64,000 nt of DNA from Chryseobacterium geocarposphaerae (GCF_002797535.1 NZ_PGFD01000002.1:682001-746000), one strand, 5' to 3'. Positions 51,896 to 61,770 are shown, numbered from the stretch's first letter. The notes: generated by a model not told the origin, from the letters alone. Made by a program: numbers and translations.

Positions 51896-53133
51896 TGAGT
51901 ACATCTTTAAAAAGATATTACGTTATAGCCTGGGTTTTCGGACTTGTCTTTTACTTTCTGGATTACGTAATCAGATCGGCTCCTGCGGTAATGATCCCTG
52001 AATTGATTAATAATTTTAATACTACCGAGCTGAAACTCATCAGTATAGTTGGAACCTATTATTATACCTATTCTACCTGTAGTTTAATTGCCGGAGTTGC
52101 TTTAGATAAATTTGGAGGCAAAAGATCCCTCTTTGCCGGAGCTTTAATTCTGGGAATCGGATGCTTACTGTTCTTAATTTCCAGTCAGGTGGCCGGTGTT
52201 TCAGGAAGATTGTTGCAGGGCGCTGGTTGTGCATTTGCATTTCCCGGCTGTGTTTATCTGGCAAGTAAGGGGTTTTCTTCAAAGTCTTTGGCTACGGCTA
52301 TTGGAGTTACTCAGTGTATCGGAATGTTGGGAGGAACGGCTGGTCAGTTTGTAGTTGGTCCCTGGGTGGAAGAAGGAGTGAATATTGATACATTTTGGCT
52401 TTGGTCCGGAATTATAACCCTGATTACTGCATTCTGTTTGTTTTTTGTGATTCCCAAAGAAACAAAAGCAGAGGAGCCTACAGAAAACGGAACAAAACCA
52501 ATTGGCTATCTTGAACCCTATAAAATTGTTTTCAGAAATCCTCAATCCTGGTTATGTGGAATTATTTCAGGATTGTTATTTGCGCCGACAACTATTTTTG
52601 CAATGACTTGGGCGGTTGCTTTCTTTGAAAAAGACAAAGGCTTTGCTTTTCATGATGCTGCAATTACCAGTGCTATGGTAGCTTTTGGATGGGTTTTCGG
52701 GTGCCCGTTGTTAGGGTTTATTACCGATAAAATAGGAAGGAGAAAACCTGTGTTGATTGGAGGTGCTGTTGTAATGATTACGAGCTTGTTGCAGTTAATT
52801 TATCTTCCTGATTTATATCCTGCAAAAATAAGCATGTTTATTTTGGGACTCGGTTCCGGTGCAGCAATGATTCCTTATTCTGTCATTAAAGAAGCTAATC
52901 CTGATTTTGTAAAAGGAAGCGCAACAGGAGCAATTAATTTTATCACTTTTGGGGTTACTACCTTGCTTAGTCCTGTTTTCAGCAGATGGTTCGGGAAAAG
53001 CTTAGAGCTTTCTGCCGGAAATGTACATTTTCAGCATTCTGTTCTGTTTTGGATTTCAGGAATTGTCTTGGCTATTATGGTTTCATTGATGTTAAAAGAA
53101 ACCGGAAGCAAAGCTCAGGTCGGTCTTCAATAA
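51895..53133 (+). CDS. Major facilitator superfamily transporter coupled to poxB
   Basis: A 412-residue MFS protein with about 12 helices. A conserved loop after helix 2 (LDKFGGKRSLFAGA) and the corresponding loop after helix 8 (TDKIGRRKPVLIGG) are present. It shares its first base with the last base of poxB. The substrate is not known; organic acids such as pyruvate or acetate are plausible from context only. Confidence 0.85.
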   Translation: MSTSLKRYYVIAWVFGLVFYFLDYVIRSAPAVMIPELINNFNTTELKLISIVGTYYYTYSTCSLIAGVALDKFGGKRSLFAGALILGIGCLLFLISSQVAGVSGRLLQGAGCAFAFPGCVYLASKGFSSKSLATAIGVTQCIGMLGGTAGQFVVGPWVEEGVNIDTFWLWSGIITLITAFCLFFVIPKETKAEEPTENGTKPIGYLEPYKIVFRNPQSWLCGIISGLLFAPTTIFAMTWAVAFFEKDKGFAFHDAAITSAMVAFGWVFGCPLLGFITDKIGRRKPVLIGGAVVMITSLLQLIYLPDLYPAKISMFILGLGSGAAMIPYSVIKEANPDFVKGSATGAINFITFGVTTLLSPVFSRWFGKSLELSAGNVHFQHSVLFWISGIVLAIMVSLMLKETGSKAQVGLQ

Positions 53134-53139
53134 AATATT

Positions 53140-53175
53140 AAAAGGAATTTTGCTCTATGGTAAAGTTCCTTTTTT
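53140..53175 (+). terminator. Terminator after the MFS gene
   Basis: AAAAGGAA (53140-53147) pairs with TTCCTTTT (53166-53173), with weaker pairing inside, and six T end the stem. Confidence 0.6.
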
Positions 53176-53219
53176 GGTGTAATTTTGGTATTTGTAATTA
53201 ATAATCTAAAAAGGATATT

Positions 53220-53705
53220 ATGAAAGCAATAGCATTATTTGTAGGGCTCTTTTTGGCGAACTTTAGTTTTGCACAAACAGATCTTGAAGACAGAGATGAT
53301 TCCTTTATTGTAGAAAACAACAAGAATCTTTTAAAAATAGATATCAAAGAACCATTTTTGCAGATCGCAGCAAAAAACTGCAATGATTTTAAAGCGGCTA
53401 GTTACGAAGGCGGAGCTACAGCTTACAAAGAGATATTGAAAAAATATATGTATACCTATCTTAATTCTGATTTCTATACATTGTCAGGAGACTTTACTTT
53501 TACTTTAACTATTGATGCTACCGGAAAAGTAACCGATATTTCCGGAGACCCCAAAGTATTGAATAGTGAGGTATTCTTTGATGATATGCAGTACGTGGTG
53601 AGAAGAATTAAAAAAAACTGGACTCCGGCTACCTGCAACGGACAGCCTGTAAAATCCGAGATGAAACTTAAGATGACGTTCTCATCAATGTCTGCGGATA
53701 TGTAA
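53220..53705 (+). CDS. Secreted TonB-C-terminal-like protein 1
   Basis: A 161-residue protein with a signal peptide (MKAIALFVGLFLANFSFAQ). Residues about 95-155 have the TonB C-terminal pattern: GDFTFTLTIDATGKVTDI, then VVRRIKKNWTPATCNGQPVKSEMKLKMTF. There is no membrane anchor and no Pro-rich spacer, so it cannot act as a normal TonB energy coupler. The function is unknown. It is the first of three related genes in a row. Confidence 0.72.
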   Translation: MKAIALFVGLFLANFSFAQTDLEDRDDSFIVENNKNLLKIDIKEPFLQIAAKNCNDFKAASYEGGATAYKEILKKYMYTYLNSDFYTLSGDFTFTLTIDATGKVTDISGDPKVLNSEVFFDDMQYVVRRIKKNWTPATCNGQPVKSEMKLKMTFSSMSADM

Positions 53706-53710
53706 ACGCT

Positions 53711-54133
53711 ATGAAAAAAACTATTATAACCTTACTTTTATTCTTTATCGGCTTTAAAGGATACGCTCAGGAATCACAATCTCAAATTCAAAAAGAAAAT
53801 ATAACAAACTCACAAACTGCCGAATTTCCCGGTGGAGATTCGGCTTTTGCCAATGAATTTCTGAAAATGGTTCACGCTTATATTGATTTGCAGAAATATG
53901 CTGTGAACGGAAAATTTGTTTTCGTTTTTGATGTAAATCCGGATGGTAAAATTGGAAATCTTGATGTCTTACCCAAAGTAAAAAACAGCGAAATGTTTAT
54001 TGAAGACATGGAATTTGCGATCAAAAAAGTAAAAAAGAAATGGAAGCCCGCAATAAAAGATGGACAACCGGTAATTTCTAAGAAAATAATTAAAATCAAT
54101 TTTACAACAGACCATTTTGATCATGGAGATTAG
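53711..54133 (+). CDS. Secreted TonB-C-terminal-like protein 2
   Basis: A 140-residue protein with a signal peptide (MKKTIITLLLFFIGFKGYAQ). The domain is complete: AEFPGGDSAFANEF, KFVFVFDVNPDGKIGNLDVL and IKKVKKKWKPAIKDGQPVISK. It is close in layout to the preceding gene (gap of five bases), and its FPGG block is the same as in the BlaR1-like protein of this window. A duplication is likely. The function is unknown. Confidence 0.75.
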   Translation: MKKTIITLLLFFIGFKGYAQESQSQIQKENITNSQTAEFPGGDSAFANEFLKMVHAYIDLQKYAVNGKFVFVFDVNPDGKIGNLDVLPKVKNSEMFIEDMEFAIKKVKKKWKPAIKDGQPVISKKIIKINFTTDHFDHGD

Positions 54134-54187
54134 CTGAAGTATTAATTGTTATTAAAAACACACTAAAAATGAATTAATATTTATAAC

Positions 54188-54910
54188 ATGAAACTTAAAA
54201 TTTTTATTCTTATTCTCTCAACTTTATTTATCAGCTTTAATGCGCAAGTCTTATACAATTATCCAAAAGGTCAGGTATTTTATGAAGGAGGAAGACAAGG
54301 GTTTAATGACGATATTCAGAAGGTTGTTGTCAAAAATAACATGAAGCCTTGTGAAAAAACAGAAGCGTTATTCATGAGATTTATAATTTATCCCGATAAC
54401 AAAGTTAAATATGTTGCAGATGCAGATACGATTGCAGTTAAGAACAACAAATGTATGAAGGATAAAGTTTTGGAAATAATGAAAAATGTAAAAAACTGGA
54501 AGGCAGCAGAAGTAGATGGTAATAAGACGGCTGCAATGTTTTGTACTCTTTTTACGGATGATTTGTTATTTAAAAACAAATTCAGTGAAGATGAGTTTTC
54601 AATGCCTGTTTATATGCATAAAGATAAAGAAAGCAATATTATGAAGTTTAGGGAAAACTTTGTGAAATGTTTTGATGCGAATGGATATAAAACCAATGTA
54701 GATTATTCATTCACCATTAATTTTGACGTAGATACAAGCGGTGAAGCTGGCTTTTTTTATATTGATAATCAATCGGATTTGGAAAAGTTTAACAAAATGG
54801 TTGTAGATTGTGCATCAAATACAAAAAAGTCTTACTGGAAACCCAGTTATTACAAAGGAGTGCCTGTTAAACAAGTTTTCACAATGCCTATAAGATTTAA
54901 TGCAAATTAA
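54188..54910 (+). CDS. Secreted protein with TonB-like repeats, third of three
   Basis: A 240-residue protein with a signal peptide (MKLKIFILILSTLFISFNAQ). Two TonB-like halves can be seen: first IYPDNKVKYVADADTIAV and NVKNWKAAEVDGNKTAAMF (about 60-120), then NFDVDTSGEAGFFYID and KKSYWKPSYYKGVPVKQVF (about 175-235). Both halves end in a WK-x-A/P-x2-G motif. It follows the two shorter relatives in the same direction. I do not recognise a named family. Confidence 0.6.
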   Translation: MKLKIFILILSTLFISFNAQVLYNYPKGQVFYEGGRQGFNDDIQKVVVKNNMKPCEKTEALFMRFIIYPDNKVKYVADADTIAVKNNKCMKDKVLEIMKNVKNWKAAEVDGNKTAAMFCTLFTDDLLFKNKFSEDEFSMPVYMHKDKESNIMKFRENFVKCFDANGYKTNVDYSFTINFDVDTSGEAGFFYIDNQSDLEKFNKMVVDCASNTKKSYWKPSYYKGVPVKQVFTMPIRFNAN

Positions 54911-54976
54911 TTCTAATCTGTTCTAAGGTATTTTTTGCTTCAAATCATTTCTATGACAATCTGTCACAATATTTTG

Positions 54977-54984
54977 TATCTTTG
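54977..54984 (+). promoter_or_regulatory. -7 box of miaB
   Basis: TATCTTTGC matches TAnnTTTGC, with a weak TATG 21 bases upstream. The transcript would have a leader of about 75 bases containing an imperfect inverted repeat (about 55000-55053). Confidence 0.55.
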
Positions 54985-55066
54985 CAAATTAATTCAAAAG
55001 TTCAAAGTTTAAAATATCAAGTCGGAAAACCTTGAACTTTAAATATTGAACCTTAAACAGACTGTT

Positions 55067-56503
55067 GTGCAAGAAAAATATATAGACGAAACAAAACAAG
55101 GTGAAGCTTTTGCTATTGCTGAAAAAGAGGGGAATTCTAAAAAATTGTTTTTGGAGAGCTACGGTTGTCAGATGAATTTTTCTGATTCTGAAATTGTTGC
55201 ATCCATTCTTAATGAGCAGGGATATAATACCACCTTGAAAGCAGAAGAGGCAGATCTTATTCTTTTAAATACATGTTCTATCCGTGAAAAGGCAGAGCAG
55301 ACGGTGAGAATGCGTCTTTCTCAGTTCAAAAACCTGAAGAAAGAAAAACCAAATATGACGGTGGGTGTTCTTGGATGTATGGCCGAAAGACTGAAAACCA
55401 AATTCTTAGAAGAAGAGCAATTAGTTGATCTTGTAGTGGGTCCCGATGCCTACAGAGACTTACCCAACCTGTTGAAAGAAACGGAAGATGGAAGAGATGC
55501 GATCAATGTAATCCTTTCAAAAGAAGAAACATATGCAGACATCAATCCCGTTCGTTTAGGAGGAAATGGTGTTACAGCTTTCGTTACCATTACGAGGGGG
55601 TGTGATAATATGTGTACATTCTGTGTCGTTCCATTTACAAGAGGTAGAGAAAGAAGCCGTGATCCGCATTCTATTTTGGATGAATGTAAGGATCTTTGGA
55701 ACAATGGATATAAAGAAATTACATTATTGGGTCAGAATGTAGACTCTTACCTTTGGTATGGAGGTGGGCCTAAAAAAGATTTTGCTAAAGCATCGGAAAT
55801 GCAGAAGGCAACGGCGGTGAACTTTGCACAATTGCTTGATTTAGTAGCTAAAGCTGTCCCTGAAATGAGAATCAGATTCTCGACATCAAATCCTCAGGAT
55901 ATGAGTCTTGATGTTTTCAGGATGATGGCAAAACACGAAAATATCTGTAAATATGTTCACTTACCAGTTCAGAGTGGAAGCAACAATATGCTGGAGGCGA
56001 TGAACAGACAACATACCCGTGAAGAATATTTAGAATTAATTAAAAAAGCTAAAGAAATTGTTCCGGAAGTTGCATTTTCTCAGGATATGATCGTAGGCTT
56101 CTGCAACGAAACTGAGGAAGATCACCAGGATACATTAAGCTTGATGAGAGAAGTGGAATATGACTATGGTTATATGTTTGCCTACTCGGAAAGACCAGGA
56201 ACTCCGGCTCATAAGAAAATGGAGGATAATATTCCTGCAGACGTTAAACAAAGAAGATTAGCAGAAGTCATTGCTTTACAGGGAGAGTTGTCCAGAAAAC
56301 GTATGAAATCTTACGTGGGAAAAACGCATAAAATTCTAATTGAAGGGATTTCTAAAAAGAATAAAAACCAGTGGAAAGGAAGAAATTCTCAAAACGCGGT
56401 TTGTGTATTTGATATGTTGGAAGGTCAGAAAATTGGTGACATTGTGGACGTTTTTGTATTTGACAATACACAAGGCACACTTTTAGGGGAAACTGTAAAA
56501 TAA
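55067..56503 (+). CDS. miaB: tRNA 2-methylthio-N6-isopentenyladenosine synthase
   Basis: A 478-residue methylthiotransferase that converts i6A37 to ms2i6A37 in tRNA. The N-terminal UPF0004 cysteines are in YGCQMN, NTCSIRE and LGCMAER. The radical SAM cluster is in [19 protein letters not shown], and a TRAM domain closes the protein ([14 protein letters not shown] through [15 protein letters not shown]). I choose the GTG at 55067 ([13 protein letters not shown]); an upstream in-frame TTG at 55046 would also read. Its product is the substrate of MiaE, encoded in this window at 31455. Confidence 0.95.
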   Translation: MQEKYIDETKQGEAFAIAEKEGNSKKLFLESYGCQMNFSDSEIVASILNEQGYNTTLKAEEADLILLNTCSIREKAEQTVRMRLSQFKNLKKEKPNMTVGVLGCMAERLKTKFLEEEQLVDLVVGPDAYRDLPNLLKETEDGRDAINVILSKEETYADINPVRLGGNGVTAFVTITRGCDNMCTFCVVPFTRGRERSRDPHSILDECKDLWNNGYKEITLLGQNVDSYLWYGGGPKKDFAKASEMQKATAVNFAQLLDLVAKAVPEMRIRFSTSNPQDMSLDVFRMMAKHENICKYVHLPVQSGSNNMLEAMNRQHTREEYLELIKKAKEIVPEVAFSQDMIVGFCNETEEDHQDTLSLMREVEYDYGYMFAYSERPGTPAHKKMEDNIPADVKQRRLAEVIALQGELSRKRMKSYVGKTHKILIEGISKKNKNQWKGRNSQNAVCVFDMLEGQKIGDIVDVFVFDNTQGTLLGETVK

Positions 56504-56560
56504 TCTTCCCGGAAGTATAATAACAAATTATTATCATTATTAACTTTTAAAACTCAGACA

Positions 56561-56989
56561 ATGGAAAAATTTCAGAAATATTGCCTCAGTGTTTTATTGG
56601 TGATAATTTGCAGCAATATTTCGGCACAGATAAGCAATGGTGCTACGGAAGCTGATGATTGCGGATTCTATGAAATTTATAACCAATTTTTAAATCATGA
56701 ATGTGAAGCTTCACAGAAGTTCTGCATAAAAGAAAAATCTGGGCATAATTTTGCGATCCATTATAAACGGAATGCTGCTGAAGTTTTTGGCAGATTTTTT
56801 ACTGAAAATCAGCAGAGTCAGTTTTATAAAAATAAAGCAGAAGCTAATTTTTCTGAAAAAGAAAAACATAACAGGCTTCTGAAGAACTTTGAAAAAAACA
56901 GTAAAGAAAATCTCTTTACTGAAATCCTATATTTTAAAGCTAAAGTTACAAAGGTTAGAAATAAAGATGATTTGAATGTGATTGGTTAA
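56561..56989 (+). CDS. Small secreted protein, unknown function
   Basis: A 142-residue protein with a signal peptide (CLSVLLVIICSNISAQ). The mature part has four cysteines (in DDCGFYEI, HECEASQKFC) near its start and a Lys/Glu/Asn-rich helical C-terminal half. I recognise no family. It stands between miaB and the sigma-54 activator gene in the same direction, with moderate gaps on either side. Confidence 0.5.
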   Translation: MEKFQKYCLSVLLVIICSNISAQISNGATEADDCGFYEIYNQFLNHECEASQKFCIKEKSGHNFAIHYKRNAAEVFGRFFTENQQSQFYKNKAEANFSEKEKHNRLLKNFEKNSKENLFTEILYFKAKVTKVRNKDDLNVIG

Positions 56990-57064
56990 AATTTAATCCA
57001 TTTTAAACTAATTCAAGATCTACGGCTGTAGATCAAATTTAAATCAACAATCTAAAATTTACTT

Positions 57065-58357
57065 ATGAGTAACGAGTTACAAAATATAAAAAACCGTTTC
57101 GGGATCATCGGAAACTTCCCGGCTTTAAACCGCGCTTTGGAAAAAGCCATTCAGGTTGCACCAACCGATATTTCAGTCCTTGTGATTGGAGAAAGTGGGG
57201 TAGGAAAAGAATTTATTCCTAAAATTATTCACTCAGAATCAAAAAGAAAACATCAGCCTTATATTGTTGTGAACTGTGGGGCGATTCCGGAAGGAACCAT
57301 TGACTCTGAATTATTCGGTCACGAAAAAGGAGCTTTTACAGGGGCAACAGCAACAAGAAAAGGATATTTTGAAGTTGCGGATGGAGGAACGATTTTTCTT
57401 GATGAGGTAGGAGAATTGCCATTACAGACGCAGGTTCGTTTGCTGAGAGTCTTAGAAAGCGGTGAATTCATGAAAGTGGGTTCTTCACAGGTTCAGAAAA
57501 CGAATGTAAGAATCGTGGCAGCTACCAATGTGAATATGATGAAGGCGATTCAGGACGGAAGATTCCGTGAAGACTTATATTACCGTCTGAATACTGTACA
57601 GATTGATATGCCTGCTTTGAGAGAAAGAAAAGGAGATATCCATTTGCTGTTCAGAAAGTTTGCAATAGATTTTGCAGAAAAATACAGAATGCCGGAACTG
57701 GAGCTGGAGCCGAGTGCTGTTCATTATATTGAAAACTATACATTTCCGGGGAATGTCCGACAGTTGAGAAATTTGGTCGAACAAATGACGGTGGTAGAAA
57801 GAAACAGACATATTACGGTCGAGAAACTGGCAGAATATATTCCTATGGATGCTCACTTGCCAATGGTTGTCAATCAGCCGAATACACAAAAACAAAGTGA
57901 TTTCAGCAGCGAAAGAGAAATTATGTACAAAATTCTCTTTGATATGCGAAATGATATAAATGATTTAAAATCCTTAACTTCGGAATTAATAAAGAACCGC
58001 GGAGCTGCAGATCTGAGCAATCATGAGAAAAATTTGATCAACAGAATTTATACTCCTGAAACTCAGCAGAATGTAGCGCCGAACTCTTTGCTGTATTTTG
58101 AAAATCAGAACAATAACAATCAGCATATTCAAAATCCTACCATTATCTCGAATCCGGATGATAATTTTGAAGATTTTGAGGATATAGAAATTGAGGAAAA
58201 TAAACCGGAATCCTTATCACTTCAGAATAATGAAAAGGACCTGATTGTAAAGGCATTGGAGAAGCATAACGGACGCAGAAACAAAGCTGCGGATGAACTG
58301 GGAATTTCGCAGAGAACTTTATATAGAAAAATAAAACAATATAATCTAGAAGACTAA
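57065..58357 (+). CDS. Sigma-54-dependent transcriptional activator without receiver domain
   Basis: A 430-residue AAA+ activator. Walker A is GESGVGKEFI (about residue 43-52), the sigma-54 contact loop is GAFTGATA, and Walker B is GGTIFLDEVGELPLQTQ. A C-terminal Fis-type helix-turn-helix reads RRNKAADELGISQRTLYRKI. There is no N-terminal receiver or PAS domain, so input must come from elsewhere, or the protein may be active by default. The region 275-385 is Asn/Gln/Asp-rich and low in complexity. It begins a group with a membrane protein, lptE and a large acidic protein. Confidence 0.9.
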   Translation: MSNELQNIKNRFGIIGNFPALNRALEKAIQVAPTDISVLVIGESGVGKEFIPKIIHSESKRKHQPYIVVNCGAIPEGTIDSELFGHEKGAFTGATATRKGYFEVADGGTIFLDEVGELPLQTQVRLLRVLESGEFMKVGSSQVQKTNVRIVAATNVNMMKAIQDGRFREDLYYRLNTVQIDMPALRERKGDIHLLFRKFAIDFAEKYRMPELELEPSAVHYIENYTFPGNVRQLRNLVEQMTVVERNRHITVEKLAEYIPMDAHLPMVVNQPNTQKQSDFSSEREIMYKILFDMRNDINDLKSLTSELIKNRGAADLSNHEKNLINRIYTPETQQNVAPNSLLYFENQNNNNQHIQNPTIISNPDDNFEDFEDIEIEENKPESLSLQNNEKDLIVKALEKHNGRRNKAADELGISQRTLYRKIKQYNLED

Positions 58358-58372
58358 CATCAAACATAAGAA

Positions 58373-59080
58373 ATGAATATAAATTTAATGCCTAAACCAG
58401 TCAATTTTAAGTTCGGAGAATATATTAATAAAGGAATTGATCTTTTAAAGAAAGATTTTGGAAATGTTTTTGTGGGGTTTTTAATGTGCTTTATCATGTC
58501 AATTATCCCTTTCTGCGGACTTCTGGCAGCGGGAAATTTATATAAATATCTTCAAAAGCTAAATAGGAATCAGCCGACAAGTCCTGGAGAAATATTTGAT
58601 TTTAAAGACTTTATGCCCTATTTTATTTTACAGTTAATTATTATTGCGGGTGTCATTGCTTTGTATATCCCAATAATGATTTTAGGTGTTTTAGGAGGAT
58701 TGATGTCGAATGAGAATGGTGAGCCAAGTGCAGGAGTAATGATTTTTATGTTTCCTTATATGTTTTTAATGATTATAGCATTATATTATTTCTTGTTGAG
58801 AGGGTTTTATATGATTCCATTAATCAGCTTTAAAGGAATTACGGATATAAAAACAGTTTGGAATATTTCAACAGCAATGACTAAAGGTAATTTGTGGTCA
58901 ATTCTACTTTTTGCAATTGTTGTGGGTATTTTATCCCAAATTGGCATCCTGGCTTGTGGTATTGGTATTTTTATTACCATTCCGTTTATGTATGCTGCTA
59001 ATTATTTTGCCTATGAAGATGCTATCCAACAAATCGAGCATGATGAAATTACAGAAATCGGATCTAAAAATGAGTTTTAA
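58373..59080 (+). CDS. Multi-pass membrane protein, unknown function
   Basis: A 235-residue protein with about six helices, for example SIIPFCGLLAAGNLYKYL and FILQLIIIAGVIALYIPIMIL. The layout resembles the proteins at 19597 and 20387. The start ATG at 58373 is followed by another Met at residue 6. Its stop at 59080 lies inside the start of lptE, so the two are translationally coupled. The function is unknown. Confidence 0.7.
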   Translation: MNINLMPKPVNFKFGEYINKGIDLLKKDFGNVFVGFLMCFIMSIIPFCGLLAAGNLYKYLQKLNRNQPTSPGEIFDFKDFMPYFILQLIIIAGVIALYIPIMILGVLGGLMSNENGEPSAGVMIFMFPYMFLMIIALYYFLLRGFYMIPLISFKGITDIKTVWNISTAMTKGNLWSILLFAIVVGILSQIGILACGIGIFITIPFMYAANYFAYEDAIQQIEHDEITEIGSKNEF

Positions 59081-59618
59081 AATTAAAAATATCAAAATAA
59101 ACCAGCCAAAAATCTTTTGGCTTTTATTGCTTTGTTTGAATGTGTTACATTCCTGCTACGGCTTTTCGGGTTCATCCCTTAAAGATGAAAAAACAATACA
59201 GATTAATGAATTCCCAAACAATGCAGCATTGGTGAATCCGGCTCTGTCACAGCAGTTTTCTACAGACATTCAAAACAGGTTTTTACAAAGAACTACGCTT
59301 AAAGGAACAAAACAAAATCCTGATATTTTGGTGGAAGGGGAAATTACAGATTATTCCATCACTCCTACTACGATTAGCTCAACTACTTCTAACACAAGTG
59401 CAGGGGTTATTCAGGACTCACAGAATAAACTGACAATTACCGTGAAAGTCCATTATGAAAATAAGGTGCATCCTGAGCTGAGCTTTGACAGGACGTATAC
59501 AGATGAAGCGACTTTCAACAGTAATTTATCGCAAAGTGATATAGAAGCATCTCAGGTAAAAATTGTCAACGAGAGAATTATTAATAAAATATTTAACGAT
59601 ATTGTAGCAAACTGGTAA
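59070..59618 (+). CDS. lptE: LPS-assembly lipoprotein LptE
   Basis: A 182-residue lipoprotein (start ATG 59070, MSFKIKNIKINQPKIFW). The lipobox is LNVLHSC. The mature part carries the LptE pattern: TIQINEFPNNAALVNPALSQQFSTDIQNRF, then LVEGEITDYSITPT and NKLTITVKVHYENK, then VNERIINKIFNDIVANW. LptE plugs the LptD barrel that inserts lipopolysaccharide into the outer membrane. It overlaps the preceding gene by 11 bases, and the following gene starts two bases after its stop. Confidence 0.87.
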   Translation: MSFKIKNIKINQPKIFWLLLLCLNVLHSCYGFSGSSLKDEKTIQINEFPNNAALVNPALSQQFSTDIQNRFLQRTTLKGTKQNPDILVEGEITDYSITPTTISSTTSNTSAGVIQDSQNKLTITVKVHYENKVHPELSFDRTYTDEATFNSNLSQSDIEASQVKIVNERIINKIFNDIVANW

Positions 59619-59619
59619 G

Positions 59620-61569
59620 ATGAATCCTAGAGTTTTAGAGCTATTAAAAAATCCGAAAAACATTCAGCCGGAAGATGTACATCTTTTGAGAGGGGAGATT
59701 GATGCTTTTCCTTATATTCAAAATATCAGAGCATTGCATCTGTATGGAGTGCACTTGTATGAAAAAGAGAATTATCAAAGAGAACTTTCCACTACGGCTG
59801 CATATACTACAGATAAAAAGATTCTTTACCAGCTTATCAATGGTAAGATCCAACAAAAGCCTAAACCCAAGATTCAAGAGCAAATTGTTCAGGAAGATAA
59901 AACAGACCAGGAACCTAAAACTGCTCCTAAACAGCAATTCTACCAGAATAGTAGTTTTCCTTTAAGAAGAGAAAATGAAACAACTAATGGTGCTTCATGT
60001 GATTTTCAGTCGGCCGGACAAGTGGCTACTTACGTTTATGTAAACGGAGAAAGAAACCGGATTTTATTTGAAGGGGAAGAAGATTTCCTTACAGACGAAA
60101 ATACTCATACAATTACCCTGACTCCGGATTCATTGAACATATCAAACAATGAGTTTTTTGAAGAGATTGAAGAAGCAGAGCCGGAAACAATTGTTGAGGA
60201 AAAAGAAATTGAATCAGAGCCAGTAAAAGAAGAAATTCTGGAAGAGCAGGAAGTAAGCTTCCATGAAATAGAAACTTTACAGCCGGATATTCAGATCGAA
60301 TCTAATGAAGAATTGGAAGAGGTTGCTGCGGAAATGGAAGTGAAAGAAGAGGATAAAGCAACAGAAAAGGCTGATTTTACTCCTGAGAAGATCATTGATG
60401 AAGATCAGATTTCAACAGAAAAAGAAAATATTCAGGATAAAGAAGAGCTGAGCTTCCACGGAATGGAATCTTTCCTGCCGGAAGTAAAAATTCAGACAAG
60501 TAATTCTAAAGAAGTGATTACAGAAATTTCTCAACCCAATCTCACCAAGCATGAAGAAGAAATGCGCCGTCTGATAGAAGAAGTTGAGAAAAAAATGAAA
60601 GAGAAGGCAGCTTCTGAAAAAATAAAAGAAGAAGAACCTGAAAATATTGGTCATGAAATAAGCTTTGCAGAAACTCAAAGTTTTGAAATAGTGGCTCCTC
60701 AAGCTAAAGAAGAATTAAAGGAGGGAAATAGTATTGAAGAACTTGAGCCTGAGGTTGTTGAGGAAGAATCGGAAAAAGGAAATGTAGAGGAAAAACCGAC
60801 GGGAGAAGAGCCGGTGGAAGTAAAATCTGCATGGAAACCAATGTCTATCGAATCGAATCTTCCGGATTCTTTACTTAGCAAACCGCTGGAAATTACAAGC
60901 CCAAAGATAGAGATGCCTCAGGAAGAAATACCACGAGAGGAAGAGATATTACCTAAAGTAGAAGAAGCTTCTGAAGTCGTTAATGATATTCCTGAGCAAA
61001 AAGAGGAGCCTTTAGAAGAGCTTAAAACAGAACAGGAAACTTCGCAAGTGCCGGAAGAAAATAAAGAAGATGTTCCGGTGATGAATGTTTCTTTCTTTAG
61101 CTCGAACTGGACGATTGCCCAACCCGAAAAGGAAGTTCAGAATACAGAAGAAAAAGAAGACGTTAAGGAAGAAAAGAGAGAAGAAGCTTTACCTGAAGCT
61201 CCAAAGAAAAATCTTCTGGACAGTAACGTTCCAGGATTTATTAATACGTGGCAAAGCTGGCTGAAGATTGACAGAACGGAAGAAGCTGAAAAAGAAAAAA
61301 CGGAAATAAAAGCTAAAGCGATAGAAAGCTTTATAGAAAACAATCCGAAAATCAGTCAGTTAAAAGAAGAAAGTACTTATGTAGTGAAAGAAAAAAATGA
61401 CGATATTTCTCACTTAATGACCGAAACGCTGGCAACGCTATATTTCGAGCAAAAGCTATATACAAAAGCGATAAAAGCATTTGAAATATTGATTAAAAAG
61501 AACCCGGAAAAAGAAGAATATTTTAAAGATAAAATTCAGGAAATTAAAGATTTCCGTAGTAAAAACTAA
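59620..61569 (+). CDS. Long acidic protein with C-terminal TPR-like helices
   Basis: A 649-residue protein. The first 80 residues are helical (VLELLKNPKNIQPEDVHLL, IQNIRALHLYGVHLY). A long, low-complexity Glu/Lys/Pro-rich stretch runs from about 185 to 545 and is probably disordered. The final 50 residues (LMTETLATLYFEQKLYTKAIKAFEILIKKNPEKEEYF) form a tetratricopeptide-like pair. No signal peptide is visible, so it is cytosolic or membrane-associated. In flavobacteria a gene of this type follows lptE; its role is unknown. Confidence 0.75.
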   Translation: MNPRVLELLKNPKNIQPEDVHLLRGEIDAFPYIQNIRALHLYGVHLYEKENYQRELSTTAAYTTDKKILYQLINGKIQQKPKPKIQEQIVQEDKTDQEPKTAPKQQFYQNSSFPLRRENETTNGASCDFQSAGQVATYVYVNGERNRILFEGEEDFLTDENTHTITLTPDSLNISNNEFFEEIEEAEPETIVEEKEIESEPVKEEILEEQEVSFHEIETLQPDIQIESNEELEEVAAEMEVKEEDKATEKADFTPEKIIDEDQISTEKENIQDKEELSFHGMESFLPEVKIQTSNSKEVITEISQPNLTKHEEEMRRLIEEVEKKMKEKAASEKIKEEEPENIGHEISFAETQSFEIVAPQAKEELKEGNSIEELEPEVVEEESEKGNVEEKPTGEEPVEVKSAWKPMSIESNLPDSLLSKPLEITSPKIEMPQEEIPREEEILPKVEEASEVVNDIPEQKEEPLEELKTEQETSQVPEENKEDVPVMNVSFFSSNWTIAQPEKEVQNTEEKEDVKEEKREEALPEAPKKNLLDSNVPGFINTWQSWLKIDRTEEAEKEKTEIKAKAIESFIENNPKISQLKEESTYVVKEKNDDISHLMTETLATLYFEQKLYTKAIKAFEILIKKNPEKEEYFKDKIQEIKDFRSKN

Positions 61570-61578
61570 AATTATTGT

Positions 61579-61770
61579 ATGCATTTACTTGTAATCACAC
61601 CGTACGAAATACTATTGTTCGCTGTCGCCGTTATTGTGCTGTATATTGTGGCAATTTCGACCCTCTTTAAAAATAAGGCAGGTATTTTACCTTATCTCGC
61701 ACTTATTTTATTTCCGGTCTTTGGTCCTCTAGGGATTGTTTTTGGAGATTATATGAAGAAAATAAAATAA
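61579..61770 (+). CDS. Small membrane protein, PLDc_N-like
   Basis: A 63-residue protein with two helices (ILLFAVAVIVLYIVAISTLF and LPYLALILFPVFGPLGIVFG). The pattern of a helix, a short Lys-rich link, then PYLALILFPVFGPLG is close to the phospholipase D N-terminal (PLDc_N) membrane domain found alone in many bacteria. There is no catalytic part. It sits nine bases after the acidic TPR gene and is followed by a perfect terminator. Confidence 0.65.
   Translation: MHLLVITPYEILLFAVAVIVLYIVAISTLFKNKAGILPYLALILFPVFGPLGIVFGDYMKKIK

Noticed and set aside
55000..55053. Imperfect inverted repeat in the miaB leader as a possible riboswitch
   Set aside because: The arms (TTCAAAGTTTAAAATATCAAG and CTTGAACTTTAAATATTGAA) are AT-rich and imperfect, and no known riboswitch pattern is seen. 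TTCAAAGTTCAAAG-type repeats are common in such genomes.
60412..60702. 96-codon minus-strand ORF inside the acidic TPR-like gene, very rich in Phe
   Set aside because: The Phe richness is only the antisense reading of Glu/Lys codons in the coding strand.
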